Shown here: piece by piece, positions 55,284 through 63,469 of the stretch
Position numbering within the stretch: position 1 is the stretch's first letter
How the letters are laid out: each line of letters starts with the position of its first letter
DNA from: Mucilaginibacter rubeus
GTDB taxonomy: Bacteria > Bacteroidota > Bacteroidia > Sphingobacteriales > Sphingobacteriaceae
Direction of reading: 5' to 3'
Assembly (NCBI RefSeq): GCF_014643835.1
Contig: NZ_BMKD01000007.1
Coordinates: 124,001-188,000 of the forward strand
DNA length: 64,000 nucleotides
Program-made: the position numbers and the translations under genes
The notes under the pieces: generated by a model
Databases searched by the model: none
What the model saw: only the letters and a program-made list of their open reading frames with translations
What the model was told of the DNA's origin: nothing

Positions 55284-55508
55284 CCCCCCTGCCCCCTAAA
55301 GGGGGAGTAAGGGAAGAAACGACAAAGCGAGGGCTTGTGCGGTTCCCCTCTTGAGAGGGGTGGAGGGTGTGTTAACAAAGCGATAATAAACGCCGCATAA
55401 CACACCCCTGCCAACACACAAATCCACCGCGCCCCCTCTCGAGAGGGGAACTTGAATTGTAATTATAAAACTTAAATAAAAATTCCCCCTTTAGGGGGGT
55501 TAGGGGTC
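55284..55508. repeat. Nested REPIN-like elements between metH and metF
   Basis: Outer pair: CCCCCTAAAGGGGGA (from 55291) and TTCCCCCTTTAGGGGGG (to 55499). Inner pair: TTCCCCTCTTGAGAGGGG..GGTGTGTT (from 55343) and AACACACCCC..CCCCTCTCGAGAGGGGAA (to 55450). The inner element is the 14307 family. The structure separates two cobalamin/folate genes that probably share a transcript. Confidence 0.85.
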
Positions 55509-55510
55509 AA

Positions 55511-56467
55511 ATGAAAATACCTGAACATATAGCAAACGCCAACGGCAAAACACTTTTTTCTTTTGAACTGATCCCGCCTTTAAAGGGGCAGAGCATCCAG
55601 GGCATTTATAATGCTATTGATCCGCTGATGGAGTTTAAACCTCCGTTTATTGATGTTACTACCCTGCGCGAGGACTTTATTTACAAGCAGCACCCAAGTG
55701 GCCTGCTCGAAAAATTATCGTACCGCAAACGCCCGGGCACTATTGCCATCTGCGCGGCTATCATGAACAGGTATAAGGTTGATACCGTGCCCCACCTGCT
55801 TTGTGGCGGCTTTACCAAAGACGAAACCGAGAACGCCCTTATAGAATTAGAGTTTTTAGGTATCGAAAACGTACTGGTATTGCGTGGCGATGCGCGCCTT
55901 GGCGATTCATCATTTGTACCTACGCCTAATGGCCATTGTTATGCTACCGATTTGCTGCAGCAGGTAGTAAACCTTAACAACGGTATTTATTTGCATGAGG
56001 ACCATGGCAATACAGCCAAAACAAACTTTTGTATTGGCGTAGCCGGTTATCCCGAAAAGCATTTTGAAGCCCCGAACCTTAAAACCGACTTTAAATACCT
56101 GAAGCAAAAGGTAGAAATGGGTGCACAGTTCATTGTAACCCAGATGTTTTTTGATATTGGTAAATACAAGGAGTTTGTAAACGGCTGCCGGGCCAATGGT
56201 ATCAATGTGCCTATTATTCCGGGGCTGAAACCGATCACATCATCAAAACAATTGGTTACGCTGTCAAAGACATTCCATATTGATATCCCGGAAGATTTGA
56301 GTGATGCCATCCATGCCTGCGCCACCGAAAAGGATGTTAAAGAAGTAGGTATTGAATGGATGATCAATCAATGTAAAGAGTTGATTGCCTTTGGCGCGCC
56401 AGTGCTGCATTTTTATACCATGAGCAACGCCGGGCCTACTAAACGTATTGCTGAAGCGATATTTTAA
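55511..56467 (+). CDS. metF: Methylenetetrahydrofolate reductase
   Basis: The product has 318 residues, an FAD-dependent TIM barrel. FSFELIPPLKGQSIQGIYNA (substrate/FAD end), ENVLVLRGDARLGDS (FAD motif RGD) and GAQFIVTQMFFDIGKYKEFV are characteristic. It makes 5-methyltetrahydrofolate, the methyl donor for MetH. The ATG follows the REPIN by two bases, so initiation context is unusual. The RGDP of the E. coli enzyme is RGDA here. Confidence 0.96.
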   Translation: MKIPEHIANANGKTLFSFELIPPLKGQSIQGIYNAIDPLMEFKPPFIDVTTLREDFIYKQHPSGLLEKLSYRKRPGTIAICAAIMNRYKVDTVPHLLCGGFTKDETENALIELEFLGIENVLVLRGDARLGDSSFVPTPNGHCYATDLLQQVVNLNNGIYLHEDHGNTAKTNFCIGVAGYPEKHFEAPNLKTDFKYLKQKVEMGAQFIVTQMFFDIGKYKEFVNGCRANGINVPIIPGLKPITSSKQLVTLSKTFHIDIPEDLSDAIHACATEKDVKEVGIEWMINQCKELIAFGAPVLHFYTMSNAGPTKRIAEAIF

Positions 56468-56500
56468 TCGCCGTTAAGGTCGCACACAACCTTCTCAAAG

Positions 56501-56595
56501 CGTCATTGCGAGGCACGAAGCAACCCCCGACTGTACAGGGCGAACTTGTATCGCTACTCTGTATATTGGGGATTGCTTCGTACCTCGCAATGACG
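56501..56595. repeat. REPIN-like element (CGTCATTGCGAGG family), copy 2
   Basis: CGTCATTGCGAGGCACGAAG..CAA to the left and TTG..CTTCGTACCTCGCAATGACG to the right, with an unrelated core. Same ends as copy 1 at 44721-44802. Confidence 0.88.
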
Positions 56596-56630
56596 AGAAT
56601 GATTGGGTAACTGATATTTATAAAAGCAGT

Positions 56631-56667
56631 ATTACTAAAAATAAAACGCTATTTTTATTTTAGTAAT
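56631..56667 (+). promoter_or_regulatory. AT-rich dyad before the 185-residue membrane gene
   Basis: ATTACTAAAA / TTTTAGTAAT arms around ATAAAACGCTATTTTTAT, 9 bp before the ATG at 56677. Could be an operator or a leader hairpin. Confidence 0.4.
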
Positions 56668-56676
56668 AAACTGCCT

Positions 56677-57234
56677 ATGGATACCTTTAGTCACATCAAG
56701 GCTGTTATCAGCATTACATTGGGGCTTAGCATTACCCACCTGCTTAAAGGGGCGGCCAAGCAAATTCAGCACCCCGGCCGGGATAAACCTTATTGGGTGC
56801 ATAACCTGTGGGCGCTTTACGTGTTTATATTGCTGCTGCACTTTTGGTGGTGGGAGATTAGCCTGCACGAAATAAAGCACTGGCTTTTTGCCGAGTACTT
56901 TTTCATCATTATCTACATTGTTACTTATTACAGCGTCTGTGCATTGCTCTATCCTGATGATTTAAAAGACTATCAGGACTACAAAGACTACTTTTACTCA
57001 CGCCGGAAATGGATCTTCAGCATTTTGGGGGCCAGCTATCTGCTTGATATCATAGATACCGAAATAAAGGGGCCAAGCTATGTACATCACTATAACATCG
57101 AGTACCCAATCCGCAATATCAGTCATTTTATATTATGTATGATAGCCATTAAAGTAGAGAACCGCAACTTTCACGCGGCATTGGTGATCGTGTTCCTTTT
57201 GTACGAGGCCTCGTACATCCTGAGATTATTTTAA
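56677..57234 (+). CDS. Polytopic membrane protein of unknown function
   Basis: The product has 185 residues with about five hydrophobic segments (about 8-24, 40-66, 72-92, 110-126, 162-182). A conserved-looking helix 1 (HIKAVISITLGLSITHLLKG) and W-rich helix 2 (WVHNLWALYVFILLLHFWWW) are recalled from other uncharacterised bacterial membrane proteins. No catalytic motif seen. Confidence 0.7.
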   Translation: MDTFSHIKAVISITLGLSITHLLKGAAKQIQHPGRDKPYWVHNLWALYVFILLLHFWWWEISLHEIKHWLFAEYFFIIIYIVTYYSVCALLYPDDLKDYQDYKDYFYSRRKWIFSILGASYLLDIIDTEIKGPSYVHHYNIEYPIRNISHFILCMIAIKVENRNFHAALVIVFLLYEASYILRLF

Positions 57235-57245
57235 CGGTTAAAATG

Positions 57246-57275
57246 AGAGGGCGCCGACATGCAACGGCACCCTCT
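57246..57275. terminator. Terminator hairpin between convergent genes
   Basis: GAGGG-c-GCCG / CGGC-a-CCCTC stem; on the minus strand it is followed by a short T-rich stretch. It lies 19 bp beyond the stop of the 612-residue gene. Confidence 0.6.
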
Positions 57276-57294
57276 TCCCCCGTTCACATGCAGG

Positions 57295-59133
57295 TTACTT
57301 GCAAAAGATAACCTGGTTCGTTTTTCCCCAGTCGTTACTTTCGCCGGTGGTTAATTTGCGATAGGTTGTCAGGGTTAGGCTATAGGCGCAAGAGGGCCAT
57401 GCGCTAAAAGGAGGAGTTAAAACAAATGGTGACGGCGAGGCCATGTCAAATTTCTTAGCGTCTCCGCGCGGAGTTGTGCCACTGGGCAGACCGCTGACCG
57501 TACCCGTAGCGTTTGACCATACACCCAGCGACCAGCTGGCAATCAGTTCATGATCAACTGTGTAATCGGCATGGGCGGTTCCGCTTACCGGAGTGCAGCC
57601 GCTGCCTCCGCCGGCAAAAAGCTCTTCCAGTTTAAGCAAGCTTACTTCGTTCCAGTTATTCACATAGATTTTGCCAATAAGCGATTGGGTGTTGAGATTT
57701 GGCGAAGCGGCATTAGCCGGATCGTCAGTAGTTTGAAATTGGATGTATAACATTCTGCCATTTTTCTGATCTGCCACAGGCACAGCTAAACCAGGCGTTA
57801 ACCCGGCGCTGGCATCGCCGCCTCCAATAATGGTAGTAGTGTTTAAATAAAACAGCGATCCATAAAAACCATTATCCAATGCAGGCTGATCAACACGTAC
57901 CCAGCCATTGGCGTCAGGGTGCAGCACATGATCCGGGATCGGATTAGGATAATTATCTGCAGGAACGCTATCGGGCACAGAAGCAGGTTTATTGATATCG
58001 ATCACTACATCCTGAAAGGCAGTTGTACCATTCCAGGTGATTTGCCGGGTGGCAACTTTTAAGGCTGTAGCTTCCATCTGGGCGGTAGTTACCGGGCTGA
58101 AGTTCAAGTTATCGGTAGAAAACAAAAAGCGGTAATAAAGTGGGCTGGCCGGCGCGGTGGGCACTTTCTTGGTGGCGTAGCCCCCCAGCTTAACCGAACC
58201 AAAGAAACCGTATCCTGTGCCGCCCGCTCCAAATTTGCTCATAAGGGTTTTACCGCTGCCATCAATATCAGATGTAATGCTGAAATTCCCAACCGCGGTA
58301 AACCATGGTATATCGCTGGTAATGATGCCGCCGCCTTTAATGCACAGTTTTACGCAGAAACAGTTGTTGGCATTATGCCTGTCGTTCTGGCGGCCCCGGG
58401 TACGGTCTTCGGCCAGCAGTACAGTGCCAGATGAACTTTCAACCCTGAAATAATAGTCCGGACCGGCAGGCCATTCTACATTGAGCCATGGTAATAAGGT
58501 TTTTCTAAAATTGTCGCCGGGGTATACAATAGTGAATTTACCGCTGTTATCGGTATATGCGTTGCCCAAATAGTCGTCCTGCAGCAGGTCTACATCATAG
58601 GCAAAAACCTTAACGCCGGGGATAGGCTTTTGGGTTTCACAATCGTTTACATAACCGCAAACTACCCATATGTCTAACAGGGTAAGGATCCGGCAAAACC
58701 ATTTAGAATCTATTTTATAATCAAATCTTGCATATTGAGCATTCTCCTGGCTGCTTTTATACAAGGGTTGCAGTGTGGTAATATGGAATTGCAACACCGG
58801 GCCTTTTTTAGGCAGGGGAATTTTGAAAGGCACATTGCCGCAATACCAGTCTACATCAATGCTGCCGCCTTCATAGCCGGATTTACCTCCGTCAATTTCG
58901 ATAGTAAAATCGCCATTCTCCTGCACATCGGCCTGGGTAATGAACAGCCGCTCTTTTGCTTTCAGTTCATCATCATTTACCTGGTGAAATGTTTGTTTGG
59001 GATCGGCTACAGCAAGCCGGGTTTCATTTTGCTGATCGGACGGGCGATAAACTTTTACCGATGTACCCGCAACGGGCAGTTCGCAGTCTGAACATAATAA
59101 ACCGCGAAGGTTCCCTTTAATAATGTAGTTCAT
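57295..59133 (-). CDS. Large unknown protein with carboxypeptidase-regulatory-like domains
   Basis: The product has 612 residues, without signal peptide or membrane helix. The N-terminal beta region (KGNLRGLLCSDCELPVAGTS, with CxxC) and a second beta-sandwich (about 160-215; VCGYVNDCETQKPIPGVKVF, TDNSGKFTIVYPGD) resemble transthyretin/CarboxypepD_reg folds. The C-terminal half is unrecognised and ends in a Cys-containing strand (TNQVIFCK). Cysteines are unusually many for a protein with no export signal. Role unknown; the neighbouring genes are also uncharacterised. Confidence 0.65.
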   Translation of the reverse strand: MNYIIKGNLRGLLCSDCELPVAGTSVKVYRPSDQQNETRLAVADPKQTFHQVNDDELKAKERLFITQADVQENGDFTIEIDGGKSGYEGGSIDVDWYCGNVPFKIPLPKKGPVLQFHITTLQPLYKSSQENAQYARFDYKIDSKWFCRILTLLDIWVVCGYVNDCETQKPIPGVKVFAYDVDLLQDDYLGNAYTDNSGKFTIVYPGDNFRKTLLPWLNVEWPAGPDYYFRVESSSGTVLLAEDRTRGRQNDRHNANNCFCVKLCIKGGGIITSDIPWFTAVGNFSITSDIDGSGKTLMSKFGAGGTGYGFFGSVKLGGYATKKVPTAPASPLYYRFLFSTDNLNFSPVTTAQMEATALKVATRQITWNGTTAFQDVVIDINKPASVPDSVPADNYPNPIPDHVLHPDANGWVRVDQPALDNGFYGSLFYLNTTTIIGGGDASAGLTPGLAVPVADQKNGRMLYIQFQTTDDPANAASPNLNTQSLIGKIYVNNWNEVSLLKLEELFAGGGSGCTPVSGTAHADYTVDHELIASWSLGVWSNATGTVSGLPSGTTPRGDAKKFDMASPSPFVLTPPFSAWPSCAYSLTLTTYRKLTTGESNDWGKTNQVIFCK

Positions 59134-59419
59134 AAGTTTTTGATTAGTATTTGTACCGGCTTACTCTTTAAACTGGATTTTCAGCATACTCCACCGCAAG
59201 CAGGCTGATGTCCAGCTCATTTGCTGTGTCAAAGTTTGGGCAAAACGGGTGCGCAATCAACGTTGCCAGTACGCTATTGTAGCCTGTAGTGGTACGCGAT
59301 ATTAAAACGTATCATCAACATGAACTAAACGTAGAATTACGTTTTAAGGGAAATTTCGGTATAAAAAAGAAAGCGCCTTTCCGGGCAGGAAAGACGCTTT
59401 GCAATCACATTTTAGGTTG
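59134..59419. other. Intergenic region with terminator
   Basis: 286 bp with no gene. The hairpin AAAGCG-c-CTTTCC / GGAAAG-a-CGCTTT at 59369-59400 is a terminator for the minus-strand gene ending at 59420. Confidence 0.6.
59369..59400 (-). terminator. Intrinsic terminator of the 313-residue gene
   Basis: 12-bp stem with one internal mismatch, loop GGGCA, followed on the minus strand by TTCTTTTTTAT. Confidence 0.85.
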
Positions 59420-60361
59420 TTATTGATACAGATACGTTTCAGTAAGGTGCTGCATAGCTTCCTGAAACAGAACAAAAGCAGTTTCCTCATCATTTTGGGT
59501 TATCGCGTTAAGCGAAGTAGCAATATATTTATCGTACAGGCCTTTAAATATTGCTCCTTGGTTTGGTGTTTTGTCAATAGCTTCCAGCAGCGATGCAGAA
59601 ATGGTGTAATATTTCTCAACTTCCACACCACTAAACTTATCGGTTAGTATTTTATCGCGGAACGCGCGCAGTGTATTTAACTGGCCTTCTGCTTCTGTGC
59701 CTAACATGGCAGTTGTAATACGGGTAAGGGCGCATGGATCATTTGATGTGGTGACTGCCGGACAACCGGATGTACCTGGACATGGCATAGCCTGCTCTGT
59801 GTACATTTTGACACCGTTGGCTGGCTGTATAACAGGCTTATACAGCAAATTCTCTTCTATAAGATAGCCAAAGTGATATATAAATTGATCACAATCAACA
59901 GCATCAAGCGTTTCAATCAGACGTACCCGGCCAAGAAACGATCCGCGATTAATCTGGGTATAAGCCATGACAGGATCAAGTTTCTTATAATTTAATACAT
60001 GATTAAATAATACCTGCCATGTCCTTTCTAATGAAATAACTTCACCAGTGTTAGTCATAAAACCATGCTGGTTGATAATAGAGTTAGGCAAGCTGGCTGT
60101 TATTGTGTAATTACAGGGGATCAGTACCAGCATTCTTGATGATGGATCATTGGCATCTTCAAGGCCGTTCATAAACTTGATACCGGATACGTTTTCGCCG
60201 CTTAAAACAGTTTCAACAGCTGAGCGGCTAAGCATTACCGACTTAACTTCTGTAGGGAACTTCTGATGAAAATTTTCGGTTAATTCTAAGTAGAAGCTTT
60301 CGCTGATGAACTCGCCTACCTGATCAGGGCTGATCTGTGTAATTAGCATTTCTTGTTTCAT
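59420..60361 (-). CDS. Unknown protein with PCPG-x-x-GCP motif and CFI-box-like C-terminus
   Basis: The product has 313 residues, no signal peptide. Near residues 192-200 it carries PCPGTSGCP, closely matching PCPGSTGCP in the divergent gene at 60715. Beyond it, starting CALTRITTAMLG, the segment LRAFRDKIL..FSGVEVEKYY aligns with the CFI-box-CTERM pattern (C-x-I-x-x-A-x-x-G ... L-R-x-F-R-D-x-x-L ... G-x-x-[FV]-V-x-x-Y-Y), a module found at the C-terminus of diverse exported or multidomain proteins. The N-terminal 190 residues are unrecognised. Confidence 0.6.
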   Translation of the reverse strand: MKQEMLITQISPDQVGEFISESFYLELTENFHQKFPTEVKSVMLSRSAVETVLSGENVSGIKFMNGLEDANDPSSRMLVLIPCNYTITASLPNSIINQHGFMTNTGEVISLERTWQVLFNHVLNYKKLDPVMAYTQINRGSFLGRVRLIETLDAVDCDQFIYHFGYLIEENLLYKPVIQPANGVKMYTEQAMPCPGTSGCPAVTTSNDPCALTRITTAMLGTEAEGQLNTLRAFRDKILTDKFSGVEVEKYYTISASLLEAIDKTPNQGAIFKGLYDKYIATSLNAITQNDEETAFVLFQEAMQHLTETYLYQ

Positions 60362-60714
60362 AAAATTGAGGTTAAGGTTTTTGTGATATTATTATCAAAA
60401 GCAATTTAATAAACAATATCCATATTTAGATATTATATTAAAAACTTTTTTGCATCCTGAGAAACAGGATTATTTAAGCGCAAAAGACCTATATAACCAG
60501 CAATTTCATGCCACGTAAGATTACAGTTTCTGATACGTAAAAATACGTATAATACGCGGGTAATAAAACGCATCTAATTTGTAATCAACTAACAACCAAC
60601 AATATAAAACCAAATCAAAAACCTATCATAACCTATATGGCGGGGCATCTCATTGAAAGAGATACTTATTAGTATTAGTTTTATACAAAAAAAAACCTAC
60701 ACGCTATTATTTTT
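60362..60714. promoter_or_regulatory. Divergent control region with phased TACGTA sites
   Basis: 353 bp, AT-rich, no gene. TACGTA-aaaa-TACGTA (60534-60549) places two palindromic hexamers one helical turn apart; AATACG follows at once. A CCTG..CAGG hairpin lies near 60458. It serves two divergent genes that share a motif, near a LuxR-type regulator gene. Function inferred. Confidence 0.45.
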
Positions 60715-61212
60715 ATGGAAACACGAGAAAAAAGACCATTATCACCCATTACCGGCCAGGAAGGCGCACCAATTGAACTCAACAAAGCAGCAAACTGGAC
60801 CCAAAATTATCGCCAACGGCATCCTAATGATACAATATCACATTTTTTTGGCAGGGAAATTCTTAATAATTTATTGACCTTAGAAGGAAGCAAAGGCATT
60901 AGAATATATTATGCAAATGATACCCGGTTAAACGGATGGCAAAAGCTTTGTGTTTCGTTAAGTAACTTCATATTAAAAGTATTCGGAAACATAAATGGAG
61001 AGAAACACCTTATCATTAGTGCAGTTAATGAACTTGGAGATGATCTTCTTCCAGATACAAATCTTAATCTTCTTTCCCAAGAAGTCAATACTACATTCAA
61101 AAGCTATTCATTAACTACATCAAACGGAGATCAAAGCAACTTTATCGGTGATCAATCTTATCCATGCCCTGGCTCAACGGGTTGCCCCAAAAACGTATTA
61201 ACAAGCGACTAA
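60715..61212 (+). CDS. Unknown protein with C-terminal PCPG-x-x-GCP motif
   Basis: The product has 165 residues: charged N-terminus (METREKRPLSPITGQEGAPI), a helical middle (IRIYYANDTRLNGWQKLCVS, LGDDLLPDTNLNLLSQEVNT) and a C-terminus reading DQSYPCPGSTGCPKNVLTSD. No signal peptide or membrane helix. The two terminal cysteines sit in the same motif as in the divergent 313-residue protein. Only 14 bp separate it from the next membrane gene, so it heads a run of four genes. Could be a substrate, signal precursor or accessory protein; unproven. Confidence 0.65.
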   Translation: METREKRPLSPITGQEGAPIELNKAANWTQNYRQRHPNDTISHFFGREILNNLLTLEGSKGIRIYYANDTRLNGWQKLCVSLSNFILKVFGNINGEKHLIISAVNELGDDLLPDTNLNLLSQEVNTTFKSYSLTTSNGDQSNFIGDQSYPCPGSTGCPKNVLTSD

Positions 61213-61226
61213 TAATGTAAGTTTAT

Positions 61227-61865
61227 TTGGACATGCCAATTGATCTAATATTTGTATTGATTTCAGGTGCATCAGGTTTTTTTCCTGTATTTGCCGGCTT
61301 ATATAACTATAAATTATTAGATCATATCTTAAAAATTGTATTTGTATTCTTCATCATCTCATCAGTTTTTGACCCGATAATGTGGATATTAACACAAACG
61401 GGATCAAAGAACAATATGCCGGTTATCCATGTCAATGTTGTAGTTACTTTGTTTTTTTTTACTATAATTTATTGTAGACTTTTTTTAACACTCATCCTAA
61501 AGCGAATCACAATAATATTTTCCATTATAACATTTACAATAATGATGGTTTATGATAGGAACTTTTACGAATACCCCTCAGAATCAAATACTGCTCTAAG
61601 CATTTTGCTTATTATACTTTCATTGATTTATTTTTATCAGTTACTAAACCCTCTGACATTTATAAATATTGAAAAGCAAAGCCTTTTTTGGATAAATGCA
61701 GGCGTATTGTTTTATTCAGCAGTTAACATATTCCTTTTTATGATATTCACCCAAATTCCTCCTGAAGATCAACATAATTATTATATAATCAATAGTATTT
61801 CTAATATCATCGCCAACGTATTATATTCGATAGGTTTACTTTGTAAACCACAAAAAACATTATAA
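61227..61865 (+). CDS. Seven-helix membrane protein upstream of a histidine kinase
   Basis: The product has 212 residues with about seven hydrophobic segments spread over its length (first IDLIFVLISGASGFFPVFAG). No enzymatic motif recognised. AT-rich. It lies 14 bp after the PCPG-motif gene and 25 bp before the kinase gene. The kinase itself has almost no extracellular part, so this protein could act as its sensor or as exporter of the upstream product; inference from position only. Confidence 0.7.
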   Translation: MDMPIDLIFVLISGASGFFPVFAGLYNYKLLDHILKIVFVFFIISSVFDPIMWILTQTGSKNNMPVIHVNVVVTLFFFTIIYCRLFLTLILKRITIIFSIITFTIMMVYDRNFYEYPSESNTALSILLIILSLIYFYQLLNPLTFINIEKQSLFWINAGVLFYSAVNIFLFMIFTQIPPEDQHNYYIINSISNIIANVLYSIGLLCKPQKTL

Positions 61866-61890
61866 ATTTAGGTTGGTATATATAATAAGC

Positions 61891-62691
61891 ATGTACGACA
61901 GCCCTATTTTACAAATATCCCAAAACGGGTTAATTCCAGTGCTTATCATCGGGACACTCGTGGTTGTTGTGCTGATTATTTTTTTATTTTTCTTCGTAAT
62001 TATTTACCAGCGAAGGATGCTAAAAAACCAGGCGGAGCTACGCGCCATGCATGATGCACGGCAAACAGATTTAATGAACGCTGTTTTTGAAACCCAGGAA
62101 AGTGAACGCAGGCGGCTGGCCGAAGACCTGCACGACAGCGTAGGCCAGGTGCTTTCGGCAATCAAGCTTAACCTGCACCGGCTGGACAAAAATTGCGTGA
62201 GCGAGGTAAGCCAGCCCCTGCTAATAGACACCCGTAAACTGGCCGATGAGTGCATCCAGGAGATCAGGAACATTATACAAAATGTGCTGCCCCCTATACT
62301 TACCGACTATGGACTACTGATTGCCGTCGAGGCGCTGTGTACCAAGGTGGAAAACAACACCCATATCAAAGTTAATTTCACTAAAAATTTTGCCGATAAG
62401 CGCTTCTCTAATGAAATTGAACTGGCATTGTACCGCATAGCCCAGGAGTTGTTTGGTAATGCTATCAAACACTCGGAAGCTACGGTGATAAACCTTAATA
62501 TGGCCTTACAAGCCGGTTACCTCATTATGGAGTTTAAGGATAACGGCAAAGGCTTTAATATGGGCGATGTTAAGCAGGGCTTTGGTCTTAAAAATTTACA
62601 AAGCCGCGTGCAACTCATTAATGGCGAAATAAATACGTACAGCAAACCGCTTAGCGGGGCAATCACTATCATTAAATTAAAAGTAGCATAG
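61891..62691 (+). CDS. NarL/LuxR-type sensor histidine kinase without sensor domain
   Basis: Start chosen at ATG 61891 (an upstream TTG at 61873 is less likely). The product has 266 residues: 13-residue external N-terminus, one membrane helix (about 14-38), coiled-coil linker (39-70), HisKA_3 with the phospho-acceptor in LAEDLHDSVGQVLSAIKLNL (His near 80), and HATPase with DNGKGF and GFGLKNLQSRV. The lack of any ligand-binding domain suggests signal input via another membrane protein. The partner regulator gene is 51 bp downstream. Confidence 0.9.
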   Translation: MYDSPILQISQNGLIPVLIIGTLVVVVLIIFLFFFVIIYQRRMLKNQAELRAMHDARQTDLMNAVFETQESERRRLAEDLHDSVGQVLSAIKLNLHRLDKNCVSEVSQPLLIDTRKLADECIQEIRNIIQNVLPPILTDYGLLIAVEALCTKVENNTHIKVNFTKNFADKRFSNEIELALYRIAQELFGNAIKHSEATVINLNMALQAGYLIMEFKDNGKGFNMGDVKQGFGLKNLQSRVQLINGEINTYSKPLSGAITIIKLKVA

Positions 62692-62742
62692 TTAAAATCA
62701 ATAGTTTATATTTATTGATAATTTCAATCTTGTTAACAACCT

Positions 62743-63399
62743 ATGGGGCCAATTAAATTAGGTATAGTAGACGACCATAAAATTTTCAGAAATGGTTTAA
62801 AAGCTACCCTTGAAGATTGCGGAGGTTTTGAGCTGGTACTCGAGGCTTCGAACGGCAAAGAGCTGATAGGCTTATTGACCGACAAAACCCCCGATGTTAT
62901 ATTGATGGATATTAAAATGCCCGAAATGGACGGCATCCAAACCGCCACCTATGTCCATCAGCATTTTAAGGATATTAAGATCCTTGCGTTATCCATGTTT
63001 AATGAAGACAAATACATTGTGGATATGATGAAGGCCGGAGCATCGGGCTACCTGCTTAAAAATGCCGAACCGGAAGAGATCATCGAAGCTGTATCAACCG
63101 TTTATAACAAAGGTTTTTATTTTAATGAACATCTCTCTATAACGCTCATCAAGCAGCTAGTAGGCAACGATCATGCCGATAATATTCCCAATAACAAAAC
63201 CGACCTTAACGAGCGCGAAATTGAAGTGCTTAAACTGGTTTGCCAGGAATGCTCCAATCAGGAAATAGCTGATAAAATTTTCCTGAGTGTGCGCACAGTT
63301 GAAGGTTACCGCGCAAGGCTGTTCGAAAAAACCGGGTCGAAAAATTTAGTAGGGTTGGTTATTTACGCTATTAAGCGTGGTATTATTAACGTCACGTAA
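62743..63399 (+). CDS. LuxR/NarL-family response regulator
   Basis: The product has 218 residues. Receiver domain (1-120): acid pair D10-D11, phospho-acceptor D56 (VILMDIKMPEMDG), switch threonine/serine in LALSMFN and the K of YLLKNAEP. HTH LuxR domain (about 150-212): LNEREIEVLKLVCQECSNQE and VRTVEGYRARLFEKTG. Partner of the kinase upstream. DNA targets could include the shared divergent region at 60362-60714. Confidence 0.93.
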   Translation: MGPIKLGIVDDHKIFRNGLKATLEDCGGFELVLEASNGKELIGLLTDKTPDVILMDIKMPEMDGIQTATYVHQHFKDIKILALSMFNEDKYIVDMMKAGASGYLLKNAEPEEIIEAVSTVYNKGFYFNEHLSITLIKQLVGNDHADNIPNNKTDLNEREIEVLKLVCQECSNQEIADKIFLSVRTVEGYRARLFEKTGSKNLVGLVIYAIKRGIINVT

Positions 63400-63469
63400 C
63401 CATTGGTACGAAGCTATAGAAAAGGGAACTTTCCGACTTTCGGACTTCCGACGTTGGACTTAGTAACAA

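Noticed and set aside
60653-60877. Small gene overlapping the start of the PCPG-motif gene
   Set aside because: Different frame, no coherent composition, and the 60715 frame explains the same sequence with a conserved tail.
60715-61212. Lanthipeptide or other RiPP precursor
   Set aside because: It is long for a precursor, has no recognisable leader, and no maturation enzyme is encoded nearby; kept only as an unknown protein with a Cys-containing tail.
63420-63465. Another inverted repeat family (TCCGACTTTCGGACTTCCGA)
   Set aside because: Too short and single-copy in this window to support as a mobile repeat; noted only as a palindrome-rich spacer.
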